From Notamacropus eugenii (taxonomy: Eukaryota > Chordata > Mammalia > Diprotodontia > Macropodidae), in contig NC_092873.1 in assembly GCF_028372415.1 (NCBI RefSeq), positions 354,916,128 to 354,980,127 on the forward strand: DNA of 64,000 nt, written 5' to 3'. The position numbers and the translations under genes were made by a program. Numbering within the stretch: the first letter of the stretch is position 1; each line of letters opens with the position of its first letter. A model generated the notes under the pieces. That model searched no databases. It saw only the letters and a program-made list of their open reading frames with translations, and was not told the origin of the DNA. Of this stretch, positions 1-12,889 are shown in pieces.

Positions 1-2750
1 ACTGTAGCAGGAAGAGAGATAACTGTTATTGCTGGGGCAGGCTGTGTCCTTGGGCTGGGGAGAAACTGCCTGAGAGAGTATTTTGAGACTAGGGAAAAAT
101 GTGATTTTTAAAGAGAAATGTGATTTTAGAATTGGGGTCCAAGTACATGCACCTAAGCACCCCATCACGCATACCAATAACCAATTGTCTTCATGTCTTT
201 GAATATATGGTTCAATGGAGGTATAGATAAGAAAATACTTATTTACTCACTTATCTACCTTAGTAATACATGTAATTATTTTTACTTACTGAAAGCCTTC
301 AGTCTTCAAATCACAGCCTGCAAAAACAATTTCAAAATCATCTTCCAAAGAAACAATCTTCTTCCCAAAATTGCTAAGATCTAAAACCTAAAGTTTTTCC
401 ACTGAACACTTCAAATAGTGTGTACCTTGTAAAATATTCATGTTCCTTTTTAGAAAGTTATCCCCATTTCTCTAAGTTTTATAATATGGAAGATTAGAAG
501 AACTGCCCTCATAAACACATTAAGCTAAAAAACTTGAGGTTGCTCTATCAAAATATTCAAAGGAGTTTTTATGTTTAACTTCCCTTTATCAGAAGTAACA
601 TTAAAATGAGTACAACTATAAATCAACATAATGCAGGCTGCATACTGCCTACTCAACAGTCACATACTTCAACTAAAAACTAATTAGCAAGATAAAGAAT
701 GTTAAATGAACTAGTGGTCAGCTGAGACTTTTGAATCTCAAATATTTTCTAATTTAAACATCACACATTCGTTTAACACTAAGACTGATAGCTATCAAAG
801 AACATAAATGACTAGATAGTGCTGTGGACCTTCAAACTAATTCTTCTAGTGTGTCATTAGAAAGATAAACAAAATCTTCCTAAATTTCTTCCAGTAATGT
901 TGCACTGAAATCCATGATATTTAATTCTTAAGTCCACATACCTCTGAAACAATGTTGGCCACATCATAACTATATGACAAGAATGTGAATGTACAATATA
1001 TAAAGAAATACAAGAATGTACTTGTTTGTCTCAACTACTGCATTTTAAGTGTGGGGTGTCATAGAAAAAAATGGACCACAATTAAAGAACTATTCAGTTT
1101 CCTCTGTTACTTAAAACAGGTCTAGTAGTAATTATCAAAATAGAGAGACATCTGCCATTATATCAAAATGCTGAATATTTTCTATGCTTTAATACACATA
1201 GTCATTATGGTTAAGACCATTTTTGAAACATTAATTTCAACAGTTACTTTAATTCATCCACTCTTGATGAATTAATGAAAAATATTCATCCTTTCTACCA
1301 AAATGTCAAAGAACAAACTACAGACCTGCTCATTTTAAATATGTAACTAAAGGATAATATATTACGTTTTTAATTCATCAACAGTAGTACCTATTTGAAG
1401 AAGCAATATGGAAGATACATGCAACACACACAAAATAAAAAATGCGTTGGTATACAAAATTTCACAGGTCAAACCAGAGAACTGAATTTGCCCTATCACT
1501 TATAGCCAAGGATCCCTAGAAGTAAAATACTAACTAGTAAATGATGGTAAAATATTTCTGTATCTCTTTTTCAACATTCAACAAAATTTAAGTGCTCAGT
1601 ACATGCAACTCTGGTCCTCAAAGTGAGGACCAAAAAAATGACCCTAAAAACAGTAATCAAATTTTGGTTCCATATTACACTGTCCTAGTTCAACAACTCA
1701 CTGAAAATGTAAATACACAGTCCAATTCCACACATGCTATGTTTATGCTCATTTGACATAGGTTAGCTTATATACCTATGGTTAAGATTCAATTGCCCTA
1801 AACTTTTCTTACGCTCCAGCCATAGCAAACTGCAGCACCAATGCTGTGAGCAAGCTGCCTTTAAGGGACAAGATGAAAAGTGTGTCAATGGCTCTGCACC
1901 CATGACCACTACAAGAAAAAACAATTCAAAAGTAAATGTCTACTGAAGCTGGGTCAATAGCATCACTTTAGGCATAAGCACATAAGCAGACCCTTTAAGG
2001 CATGTAAGACACTACATAAATCCAATGCCCTGTTGCCCAGGAGATCTTTTTTTCTATCTTGATTTAATGTGTACTTAAATCTCCTGGGGAATGACAGTCT
2101 TTAGAAACCAGCAGCTGCTATGATGAGCACTATTGTTAGCAGTGGTATTGTTTTGTTATTCTAAGCATCTGTGTCAGGGGAAACGAAATTTAACTGCAAA
2201 GTCAAATCAGTAAATACTTGCCTTGCCCTTTCTTACTATATTTCCTTTATCTTCTCACCCAGAGAGTTTTCTACAAACTATGAGGAAGATGTCAGGGAAA
2301 AGTATATGGTATAGAGCATAATTTGAAAGCTTAAATACAACAGAAAATGTTAATGCTAGAGTACATAAATGTAATATTTATCTTCCTTGAAAGTGATAAA
2401 GTCCCCAGTCCTGAAGAATGGGGAACTAGGACAAGTACACATAAGCATGACATAAAGTAGACTTGTACATACATAGACATACCCTTTAAAAAACATATTC
2501 TCTCTCCTCCCTTTCCCTCTCTCTGACAGACTCTCTCTCACACCCCTACACTCTTCAGTCTCACATAGAACATAAAACCCAAGGAATTTCACTTCATATA
2601 AAGCTGGTCACCATCACATTCTCACAAGCAGTGCTTCTAGGTTCGCACGATCCTAGCTGAATGACACCCAGCCATACATTGCATTTTTTGTAGGCATGCA
2701 GTACAACTGGTCTAATATGTGATTTATATCAGGGCTTATATAAGCAGGAC
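1..2750. other. AT-rich intronic stretch, nothing recognised
   Basis: AT-rich sequence with no open frame over about 80 codons and no repeat family I can name. There is a pyrimidine-rich patch near 2500-2560. It may hold heavily decayed repeats that only a profile search would find. Confidence 0.5.
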
Positions 2751-2754
2751 AATG

Positions 2755-2950
2755 TACAGAAAGATGACTGGATTTATAGCTAGGTCAGACAACCCATATT
2801 TATTAGCTATAACTGACTTGTACGACTAACTTCAATTCTCTGGGTCTCAGATTCCTTATCTATTAAATGAGAATAATATATATGCTATTGATCTCACAAG
2901 ATTGTTGAAAAATAAAATTATGTAACATAATTAACAAATATGAAAGCACT
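2755..2950 (+). repeat. MIR-type SINE, decayed
   Basis: The sequence runs from a tRNA-derived part through the typical MIR core wording: a motif like 'ctcagattccttatctattaaatgagaataat', then a stretch resembling 'cacaagattgttgaaaaataaaatta' and a tail near 'gaaagcactaaat'. This is the order seen in plus-orientation MIR/THER SINEs. Decay is heavy, so the subfamily is unclear. Confidence 0.6.
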
Positions 2951-3399
2951 AAATATCAGCTGCCTTACATACAGAGAAACTAAGAGACTTAAGATAAAAA
3001 AAAAAAAGCCTTGTGGATGGGGGCATGTTTTTCATAAAGCCATCAGATTCCTTGGGTTCTACTCTGTTTATATGAAATTTAATGTTTTTTTTCCTGGGGG
3101 AATGGGGAACTATTACTGATGGTGGTAGTGGTGATATTATATGCAGCAATATCTCACTGTCACATAAGAAGTGTGTGTTTATATAAGAAATACACGTAAT
3201 TCTACCTGTTATAATTATATGGTGTGGAAATTACTTGGGATTCTGCAATAATTCTGATGTGGTCTTACTTTGTGACAGAAATGGTCACACATATATGCTT
3301 CTACTGACACTAGGCTGACCCTGACCAAATGAAATCAGTTTTTTTATATTTTTTTCAATGAACAAAAATCTATTTTCTCTCCCTCCCACCCCTCACCCC

Positions 3400-3580
3400 C
3401 AAATGGAAGCTGATTACTATACTGATCACTGGCTTAAGCTTTTCAAAGCCATCTGTCTCAGACACTTACTATCCAGGAGACACTGGGCAAGTCACTTGAC
3501 TTCTTTTGACCTCCTATACTGAGGGATAATAACAGGATGGTTGTGAGGATCAAAGAAGACAAAACATGTAAAGCACTTTG
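3400..3580 (+). repeat. MIR-type SINE
   Basis: It contains the MIR series of phrases in plus order: 'cagacacttactatccaggag', 'gggcaagtcacttgacttc', 'gggataataacaggatggttgtgaggatca', 'gtaaagcactttgc'. It abuts an L1 3' fragment in the opposite orientation. Confidence 0.75.
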
Positions 3581-4200
3581 CTGTTTCTCTTTACAGCTAC
3601 TGCTGGGATTATTATAAGTTGCTTTCTTGGTTCTGATCACTTCACTCTGCTTCAGTTCATACAAATCTCAGGTTTATCTGAAGCTGTCCCCTTAATCATT
3701 TCTTACAACATGACAGTGTTCCATTTATTCATAGAACATAATTTATTCAAGTTTCCCCCAATTAATGGACACCCTTCTTAGTTTCCAGTTCTATGACACC
3801 ACAAAAAGAGCAAGAAAAAATATTTTAGTACAAATGAGTCTTTTTTGTCTTCCTTTGAGGTGTAAACCTAATAAGGCTATTATAGCTGGGTCAAAGAGTA
3901 CACAGAATTCAGTAATTTTTACAGGCAAGCTCCAAACTGCTTCCCAGAACAGCTAGATCAAGTTACTGGTTGGTCTACCAATAAACAGTGCCCATAAATG
4001 TGTTTGTTTTTCTGAAGACTATCCAAAACTTGTCATTTTCCTTTTTTGTCAACTTTGCCATATGATAGGCATGGAGCCTCAGAGTTGCTTTAATTCTAAA
4101 TTCTTTAATTATTAGTGAGCTTTATCATTATTACTGATAGCTTAAATTTCTCCCTTTGAAAACTGTCTGCTTGTATCCTTTGACTACATATTAACTGAAA
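3580..4200 (-). repeat. L1 3' fragment (minus orientation)
   Basis: Read on the minus strand, this matches the end of marsupial L1 ORF2 and its 3' region. The plus strand shows the reverse complement, with phrases such as 'cttcagttcat', 'cataatttattcaag', 'caattaatggacacc', 'agtttccagttctatgacacc' and 'gctgggtcaaagagtacacag'. It is one of only two L1 fragments here that point in the same direction as the host genes. Confidence 0.7.
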
Positions 4201-4980
4201 AAATGAGAAACTTGGTAAAGATCCCCCTTCTCTAGTTACGTCATTCCTTTCTAACTTAAGCTAGTTAGCCTTTATTATCCAGGAGAGCTGGATTTCCTGT
4301 CGGATGGGTTTCAATGTTCCTTTTAGTTTTATTTCTAATTCTGAGATTTTTTTAAATGGGTACTCCTTCAAGTAAAGATACAAAAATTGTATTTCAAGGA
4401 ACACAATGAAACAACTGTTAAGAGACATTACCGGTTGCTATTGGTGTTGGGAAATGTTTCAAGGATCCATTAAGCCCCAAATAGAAAAAGATAGTCATAT
4501 GAAGCAAAAAGAAAAGTACAGTTAAAAAACACCACCAAAAAATTACAAGTTACCACTATGAAAAAATTTAAGTAATTCTCAGAAGCAAAGAGTTTCAGAG
4601 GGATGCAGTAGCAAGAGGGGTTGTTACTGACTCCTCTGTAGCGCAATGTAGGCTCTTCAAGTTGAAAGCAAAGAGAACACTAACTGTTGCTATAAGAAAA
4701 ACACTCCTCATAAGCAAGACAACATACACACCACAGCAAAATGAAGTTTTTAAAAAAAAGCTAATTTTTACTGATGAAATTCACTTTTTTCCTTCAAAAC
4801 CAATGTCACAAGTCCAGAAGACACTCACCTGATCATTTTCATATTATAAAACATGCACCCAAAAAATGGATAGTTTAATTTCAGTGGGGCAATGTCCTTA
4901 TAGAGGGAATACTGAACTCTAATATATGTATATTAATCTCTGCAACCTTTGACACTGTTGAACACTTTTCCTTGATACTG
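4200..4980. other. Intronic stretch, nothing recognised
   Basis: No repeat, open frame or RNA gene could be supported here. The base composition is like that of the rest of the intron. Confidence 0.4.
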
Positions 4981-4984
4981 TCTT

Positions 4985-6175
4985 CTCTCTAGGTTTTTGG
5001 GACACCATTCTCTCCTGGTTTTCCTCCTCCTACCTATCTCTTCTCTATCTCTTGTTAGATCCTCTTCCACATCATAATCTCTAACCGTAGGTGTTCTACA
5101 GTTGAGGGTTCTGTACCGAACTCTCTTCTCCTTCTATACTACTTGATTTGGTGATCTCATAAGTTCCCATGGATTTAATTACCATCTTTATGCTGATGAT
5201 TGTCTTTCCTGACAATCTCTTTGCTGACCTCCAACATTACATCTCCAACTACAGACATCTTTTCAACTAGATTCCTGGTAAACTTAAATTCAATATTTCC
5301 AAAACAGAACTCATTATCTTTTCTCAGAACCACCTAACCACCCACACACACACCTTCCCTTTTACTGTAGAAGGCAACATCATCGTCCCATCCTTTAAGC
5401 TCAAGACCTAGGAGTTATCCTGGATTTCTCACTATCTCACCACCACCACCACCCCACCCCCCCATATTCAAAGCTACAGCCAAGGCCTTTCATCTTTACA
5501 ACATCTCTCAAATACTGTCCCCTCCTCTCCTCTGACACTGATGCCACTCTAGTACAGCCCCTCATTAGCTCACAACTAGTGCAATAGGCTGCTGGTAGGT
5601 CTGCCTGCCTCAAGTTTCTGCTTCAATCAATCCAACCTCCATTCAGGTACAAAAGTGATCTTCCTAAAACCCAAGTCTGATCACATCGCCTCCCCTACTC
5701 AATACATTTCTGCAGCTTCCTATTACCTCCAAGACCAAATACAAAATGCTCTGTTTGGCATTCAAATTCAAAATCTAGCCTCCAGGTTTCTTACATCCTA
5801 CTGCCTAACGCAAACTTTTTGTTCCAGTGACACTGCCCTCTTGGCTATTCCAAGAACAAGAGATCCATCTTTTGGCTCTATGAATTCTCTTCAACTGTCT
5901 CCAGTGCCTGGAATAGTCTGCCTCCTCCACTCTGACTACTGATCTCCCTAGCTTCCTTTAAGTCCCACCTAAAACCTCACCTTCTACAGGAAGCCTTCCA
6001 TAACTCCTCTAATTCCAAGGCCTTCCATCTGTCAATTACTTCCTATTGATCCTGTATATAAGCGTGATTTGTATGTGTCTGTTTGTATGTTGTCTCCCCA
6101 CTAGACTGTAAGTTCCTTGAAAGCAGAGATTACCTTTCGTATCTTTTTGATCCTCAGCAATCAGTACAAGCATAA
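4985..6175 (+). repeat. L3/CR1 LINE copy, 3' part of ORF2 and 3'UTR
   Basis: The order of phrases follows an L3 (CR1 clade) LINE: 'gatgattgtctttcctgac', 'aactcattatcttttct', 'caagacctaggagttatcctgg', 'tacagcccctcattagctcac', 'caataggctgctggtaggtctgcctgcc', 'ttcctaaaacccaagtctgatca', 'accaaatacaaaatgctctgtttggca', 'ttctacaggaagccttccataa', 'ctagactgtaagttccttgaaagcagagatta'. A 95-codon open frame at 5655-5942 is a remnant of the reverse transcriptase end of this element, not a host gene. The preserved length, about 1.2 kb, is large for such an old family. Confidence 0.8.
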
Positions 6176-6176
6176 G

Positions 6177-6313
6177 GACAGGAGTGGGGAGCTTTCAGCC
6201 TTGAGACCACATGTGGCCCTCAAGGAAAGCCTTTGACTGAATCCAAACTTCTTAGTTGACGACCCCAAGGGCCACATGTGGCCTCGAGGCCACTGGTTCC
6301 CCACCCCTGCACA
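6177..6313. mobile_element. Non-autonomous hAT-like element with terminal inverted repeats
   Basis: The two ends are imperfect inverted repeats. The left end begins CAGGAGTGGGGAG and runs to ACCACATGTGGCC. The right end, reverse complemented, begins CAGGGGTGGGGAACC and runs to GGCCACATGTGGCC. The inside carries 'ctttgactgaatccaaacttc', as in a mammalian hAT/Charlie-type MITE common in marsupials. A second, more decayed copy is at 21245-21425. No clean 8-bp target duplication is visible. Confidence 0.7.
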
Positions 6314-6379
6314 ACTGCACAAGACCAAAAAGAATACTCTTATAGTTTAGGATTGGACAACATAGGGGCCAAGGGAAAA

Positions 6380-6570
6380 CAAAGTGAAATAAGGCTGGAA
6401 GGGCAGAGAGATTATGGAGGAGCTTAAATGTCAGTTTATCCTATAGACAATTGTGTCACTAGAGTTTTTTAACTGGGGGAGAAAGGTAAATATGGATTTG
6501 TGCAACAAAGATTATTTATTTAGACTTCTGTTTGAAGGAGAGATGATAAAATAGTACTGAAAGTTAACTT
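6380..6570 (-). repeat. L3/CR1-like fragment (minus orientation)
   Basis: The phrases 'ggctggaagggcagagagattatgg', 'cttaaatgtcagtttatcctatag' and 'gagttttttaactgggggag' read like the reverse complement of the middle of L3-type LINEs. It is heavily decayed; the family assignment is tentative. Confidence 0.4.
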
Positions 6571-6589
6571 CACAAAGTATTTCTTGAAC

Positions 6590-8070
6590 GTTTCCCTGAA
6601 ATTAACAGCCCCTCTAAAAGTTAAAATATACCATAATTTTCAATGCTACCTAAATTAATCTGCAGAATCAAACTAGCAAATACTTTACAGAAACCAGACA
6701 AAATAATAACAAAATTCATCTGAAAGAACAAAAGGTCAAGAGTCTGAGTAATAAAAATAATGTGAAAGAAGAGGGACTAGCAGCTCTAGGTCTCAAACTA
6801 TAATACAAACCCATAATCAACAAAACTTTTTGGTATTGGTTAAAAAATAGAAAAACTGATTGGTGGAACAGGTGGTACAAGACCCAGAAGTAATTCAACA
6901 TAGTAGCATGGTTTTATATAAATTCAAGGATTAAAACCTGTGGTAAAATGAGAAATCAGTCCAGCAGAAATTAGGCTCAAACCTAAAGCTCACATCATAT
7001 ACAATAATAACCTCAAAATGGATTCAGGACCTAGAACAGAAAAGGCTGTATCATAAATTAGAAGAGCAGGAAAGGAGATACCCTTTACAACTAAGAACAG
7101 GGGGGAAATTCTTGATCAAAGAATAAACACAAGATATAAAACAGAAAATGTGAATTAGGTACAATTGAAAAAGGCTTTGAACAAACAAAATATACGCAAT
7201 TAGAATTAAAAAGGAAATGGTTAAATAGGGGGATAACTTTCAGAAAGTTTTGCTGATAAAATTCTGATATCTAAGATAAAGGAAACTGACAGAAAGAATA
7301 AAAAAGACAAAAAGATTATCAAGTAGTTCTCAGAAAAAGACAAGATATCAAAAACCATAGGATTAAATGCTCTAAATTAGTAACAATTACTAGAGAAATG
7401 GAAATTAAAACAGCTCTGAGCCTCCATCTTGCATCTATCAAATTGGCAAGAATGGTAAAAAAGGAAAATGAAAACTGTTGGAAGGACTGGAGGAAGACAA
7501 GTACATTAATGCCCTATTGGGAGAGAAGTGAACAGAACCTGAACAAGAAATTATATTATGACTACAAACTTTATTTGTAAGTAAACTCGAGAACTCTTAA
7601 GAACTCTGATCAAGGCAATGACCAATTAGGATACCAGAATAATGATAAATTATGTTTCCTACCTCTTAGTCGAGAGGTGGTGGACTCGAGGTGTAAAATG
7701 AGATGTACATTTTATACATGGTTAAATTATGGAATTGTTTGGCTTGACTAATTTTATTTTTTTATGGGAAAGGCTTTTATTTGGGGGAATAATCATAAGC
7801 AAAGATATGGGAGATAGCAATAATACAAGACAAAAAGATAATTAAAGAAACATTTTAAAAATACACACAGAGCAGAAGAAAGTTTAAAAGATTAGCAGGG
7901 CAGCATTGTAACTATAGTGTTAAATTTAATAAAGCCCTTAAAAATAAGTTGCATGTAATAAATCCTGTAAAAAAAAGTATATGTAACAGATTCTCAGTTT
8001 CATACATGATTTTTCTGTTATTCATGAATGAAGGAAATGTGCATGCTTGTTAATGTCTGTCAAGTTGATC
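6590..8070 (+). repeat. L1 LINE, C-terminal ORF2 plus 3'UTR
   Basis: This is a plus-orientation L1 with many stops. ORF2 wording is seen at 6690-7600 ('gaaattaaaacagctctgagcctccatctt', 'caaattggcaagaatggtaaaa', 'aaactgttggaaggactgg'). The long AT-rich marsupial L1 3'UTR follows at about 7740-8070 ('tttggcttgactaattttattt', 'gagcagaagaaagttt', 'atgtaacagattctcagtttcat'). It is inactive. Confidence 0.75.
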
Positions 8071-8459
8071 ATGAAAAAACTACTTAATTACATCATTTTC
8101 CTAACAGTATTATAAATGGAGCCCTATTAATATTTACTATGAAGAGACTATTCAACAAAATTTTGACTAAATCCCTAAACTACAGAAATTAGTATATCTG
8201 AAATAAATTCAGTTTCTCAGGAAATATTAATTTTGTTAAGACTGGGTAGCCCAACAGATATGTTATAGGATGAGATCACTAGCCTGTACCAAACAGGAAG
8301 AAATTACCTATATATATGAGTAACTAGGAACCAAAATCTCAAGAAGTTCAATCTCAGGTCCAACACAGTGTCTCACTGTACCATGAGATAGACCAATTAA
8401 TTTCACTTAAACCCTAACTGAATGATGGAAATCTATCTACCTCAATCTGTGAACTTGTT

Positions 8460-8800
8460 TTACTATACTCGTTATAAAGAAAGATTTGGGATGGGGAAGG
8501 GGAAAATTTGTAGGTAACACTGATGTAAAAATATAAAGAAAGAAATGAGCATCAAAGAAACATTATTAGTACACGGAAGAGAGCAGGAAGAAGTTTAGAA
8601 GGAGAGTCCTGATACTGCTACATCGATTTTAATGTCTTTTTAAAAAGCTGTATGTAATAAAGATTCAGTTTCATATACAATCTTTTACTGTTCATTTTAT
8701 ATGAAATGTGCATATTTATTTTAAAAATTAAATGAAACAAATTAAAAAAAACAAAGCTATCTTTTATGGATGCTAAAAGGATTGGTGTTTGCATTAAAGT
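8460..8800 (+). repeat. Second L1 3'UTR copy
   Basis: It contains the same 3'UTR landmarks as 7760-8070 ('gatttgggatggggaagggg', 'aacattattagtacacggaagagagcagg', 'ctgtatgtaataaagattcagtttcatata', 'gaaatgtgcatatttatt'). Two L1 3' ends of the same kind therefore lie about 0.7 kb apart in the same orientation. The 390 bases between them (8070-8460) show no L1 wording that I recognise. Confidence 0.65.
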
Positions 8801-9330
8801 CAAGAGTGTTAGTGAAGTGAAAAGGCCGTACTTCCTACTTCTTTGCAGAGATACGGAACTACGTATGTGGAACTGGTTATGTCAATAGAATGCAAATATA
8901 TTAGTCTCTAAACAGATTACAGAGTTGTTACTAAAGCAGTTGGATCTAAAAAGATCGTAGTTTATATCAATAAAAGCTTAGCATATGGAAATATTCTGTG
9001 TCCACATCTACAAAAGGTACTGGGGGAGAAGAAAAGAACTGTATTTTCCCCCACAATGAATTATTTTCTTTTCCACAATTTATATAGTATCCTCTTCCCT
9101 TCTTCCACCAAACTAATTCCAGGATATAAAAAGTAACATCAAAAAAATTAAGCAAGATAACATCATATGTTCATAGGAAACTGTCACAGTTGGATAATTT
9201 TACTGAAGTTTTTTTTCCTCACTTTTTATTCTTTGCTATAAGGCACTGGAAGGAAGGAATACATTGAGAAATTTAGATGACAGGGGAAAAAAGATTATCA
9301 ATTTTTTAAAAATTCCCTGACTGTTCTCAA
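8800..9330. other. Intronic stretch with one segment resembling 12022-12126
   Basis: No gene or named repeat seen. Bases 9049-9152 clearly resemble bases 12022-12126 in direct orientation, sharing runs such as 'aatttata', 'atcctct' and 'ccaaactaattccag'. Confidence 0.5.
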
Positions 9331-9334
9331 AAAA

Positions 9335-11150
9335 CGGATATAGATAGTGGAGAGAGGATTCTGGGAAGATAGTGGAATAAGAAGTCAGAAAACTTGGCTC
9401 TCCAAATTATCTCCACACAAAAAACACCAAAAAAAAAAAACCAAACCAGAATACTGCCTCAAAGCAGCAGAAATAAACCTGGGGTAAAGCAGTTGTTCAA
9501 AGACAACCAGAGGAGATCCTCCCCCTTTGGCCTATGTGAAGTGCAAACACCTGGACTTCCAGGCCTATTCCGCAGACTCAATAAACAACAAGCCCTGGGG
9601 ACAAGATATAGAAAGGTAGCCTCAACCTTAAAAACTTAAAACATTCATCTCCAAGACAGTGTAGGGGTCTTACTGCTAAGTAGAAGAGTGAAAGCCAATC
9701 TAGTGTTGAGGGACACCAAGCACAGCTGTGCTGACCAGACATATCCTAAGTTATGGCTGCTAGGAGAAGCTAGCATACACCTGAAGAGATGAAGTAGGGA
9801 GGAGTGGGGACCTTGTTGGCTATGGGCACTTGCAGAAGAGCAGAGACCCATTTCAGTTCCAGGGAAAAAGGGACAGGAGTAGTTTTCAACCACCAGAGGG
9901 ACAAGATCATTTGTGGGATAGTGTAGCTGGGGGGTCTAGCTGTGGCTCAGGAGTGAAGAGCCCAAGATAGTAAGAAGGACCTGAGACTTGGGGCATAATT
10001 CCTCATACCTCAGGACTACAGCTTGATTACATTAATAGCTGTTAAAAACAAAATAAAACAAAAAAGGAGAAAGAACCCATAGAGAGTTATTATGGGGATA
10101 GAGAAGATCTGGGTTCACATTCAGAAGACGATAATGGGACTAAAAAAAAATCACTTCTTTTTCAATGAGAAATGTCAAATGGTCCCAAGCACAAAGAGTT
10201 CTTGGAAGGAACTTAAAGGAAAAGTCCTTCAAAAAAGACTTTAAGCATCAAATATGAGAAATTTTTTTAAAAAACCATAAGAGCAGACCAATTATAAGGG
10301 ACTCAATAAGGTCAAATTTTTTACTTTGTATGTGAAAATATTAGCAGCACTCTTATGATCTGTCATCATTATTTAAGTAGTTTGAAAGAAAGGCATGGGC
10401 TGAACTGAGTATGATGGGGTGATTCTAAAAAAATAAAACTACAGAGAGATAAAAAGGAATAATTATCGCATATAAATGAGGCATAAAAGGAAAAACTAAT
10501 ACAGAAGAAGCTAGTAGGGGGAAAGACAGGTAGTGCTGGAACTTTATTCTCAGTGGTAATGGGTTAAACAGGGAACAACATATATATCTTCTAAATTCAG
10601 AAAGAAATAAGAAGGCAAGAGGGTGGAGAGAGAGGATAAGGGACAGACTCTTAGAAGGGTGAGTAGGTTAAGAAATAGGAGGGAGCAAGATAGCCAGTAG
10701 AAGAAGTAAAGCAAAGGAGTGAAGAGGGATAGGGTAAAGAGAGTGAGAAGGATAGTGAGGAAAAATAGGAAGAAGGAAAATACAAGTAATTGTAGCTTAT
10801 AAATATGAATGGGACCAATTTACCCAAATTACTCAAATCTGATAGATTAAAAATCTGAATCCAACAAGCTGTTGCTTTCAGGAAACATTATAAAAATGAG
10901 AACACACAGAGATAAAATAAAGAGCTGAAGTAGAATTTAGTGTGTAAAAAAGTAGGGATAGTAATCATGATCTCAAAAGTGAAAACAGAGAAACTACACT
11001 GTCAGTAATATTATTCAATATCATTTTAGACCATTTAAAATACCTACACAGCATAAAATACATGAGCATACACTCGCCAGAACAGACACAGGAACTAAAT
11101 TAACATAAATATAAAATACTTTTTATACAAATAAACTCAGATCTAAATAA
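9335..11150 (+). repeat. L1 LINE, 5'UTR to start of ORF2, fragmentary
   Basis: The start 'ggattctgggaagatagtggaataag' followed by 'gctctccaaattatctcc' is typical of marsupial L1 5' ends. At about 10780-11060 the sequence has ORF2 endonuclease wording ('gaatccaacaagctgttgctttcagg', 'gagatcataataaagagctgaag'-like, 'gatagtaatcatgatctcaaa'). The ORF1 region between is mostly lost or unrecognisable. Plus orientation. Confidence 0.6.
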
Positions 11151-12880
11151 CTAAAGTAATATTTATTGTTCATGGGTAGGTAAAACCAATTTAATTTTTA
11201 AAATGACAACTTTTCTTAACTAATCTATTCAATATCCTAATTAATTTACTAAAAAAAATTTAATTGAGCTGGAAAAAAAAACAAAATTTATTTTGAAAAA
11301 CAAAAGGTCAGGAAGTAGCCACAGCTTCACTAAAAGAAAGAAACTTAACATTAAACTTAGTTGTCTGCCTTCTACAAACAGAAACAGTAACCAGAGGTGA
11401 ATGGGACATGGCAAGTAATTTAAGAGAAGATAAAGATGCTGCGGGGGGTGGGGGGAGAAGGTGGGAAAAACCACTTCAATATCTTTTTTTCACTGATATT
11501 TTTTGCCTTTATATCACAGTTATTTCTGGATATGCCCCAAGGAAATGAGCCCTATATTTGTTTAAAAACAGTTGGGCTAAAATAATCAATTTAATCTCCA
11601 CAATAAATAATATTATCCCTTTTTAAAAATAACATGCATGCTTGCTTGTCTGAACTTACCATGTAAGTAGCTTTTCTACAACTTCTGTGCAAAACACAGT
11701 GGGAAAGAATTGCCAGTTTGAGGGGTCAGTGTTTGGTTGGGTTCAGTGTTTAATATGTCAACCTAGGCAATTAGTGACAATTTCTTGGCAAATACAAGCA
11801 AAATTATTTTTACAAGCAAGAGATACAATAATGGTTTCTACAAACAGTACTAACAGAGATGCTGCTGAATATTTGCTATTTAACCAAAATGTTTAAAAAT
11901 TATAGGTAAGTTTGCCATGCTGAGAAAACCTAAACTATACAAATTTAAACTTACAAGGTAGATAAATTAAAAGATGATTATTTTCATTTCAAAATAATTC
12001 TTCAATATGCAAAACTTTTATTTTCCTCCAACATGGCATTATTTTATTTTCATAATTTATACAGAATCCTCTCCTTCTCTTTGGCCAAACTAATTCCAGC
12101 ATTTTTAAAATGACAGTTTCAAAAAATATGTATATTTTAACAGGGAACTCTGGCATCAACATTTATAGTTTTCATTTAATTATTCATCTATATGGAACTT
12201 AACATCTATCCCAAGTGGCTCTTTATCAACTTCTACATTAAGACCAAACCATTCCCAGTCCTAAACTGCCAGCAAAAGATGACACTACTAATATCTGTCC
12301 TAATCCAAAATATCTGCCAATTTTCTTGTTGCTAGTCCTTTCAGCTATTTAGCTATTTCACTTTGTAGCTGACAGAGCAAGCAAATATCAGTCACTATGG
12401 GTTTCTTTTCACAAAGCCTATGGCATCTTATAGTCATTATCTTAAATACGAACAAAGTCCATCATTGGGATTTGACTTACTTTTCTAAATGATGAAATTT
12501 TAACTACCACTATCTGTCTCTGTCTAATCAAGAAGAAGCACTAAGTAATAGTGACTGGATTTGATTAAATTGTGCAGCTCTGAGTATAATCTCAACCTTG
12601 AATGTCATACTATCCAACATGGACAGTCAACATATCAGGCAGAATATGAGACTGATTTTTCTCTTCTTTCATCCAGTTCCCTTCCTCCTTGTTAATTCTC
12701 ATTTAGTTCCCCTAAAATCACTGAAAAATACAAATTGGTATTTTTTTTTATGAGCTAAGTCACTCTCTACTGAAAAACAACAGGGACATAACAACTATAA
12801 AGAGGATAAATGGAATGTTACAGATCATTTAAAATAATCCAACCCAAGACTTTAAGTCAATCTAGTGTCAGGAAAAAAAA
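11150..12880. other. Intronic stretch, mostly unrecognised
   Basis: AT-rich sequence with a G-rich run near 11440. Apart from the 12022-12126 segment that resembles 9049-9152, I see no repeat, RNA gene or coding exon. Confidence 0.4.
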
Positions 12881-12889
12881 CCACATTTT

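Noticed and set aside
5655-5942. 95-codon plus-strand frame
   Set aside because: It lies in an L3/CR1 LINE copy and corresponds to its reverse transcriptase end.
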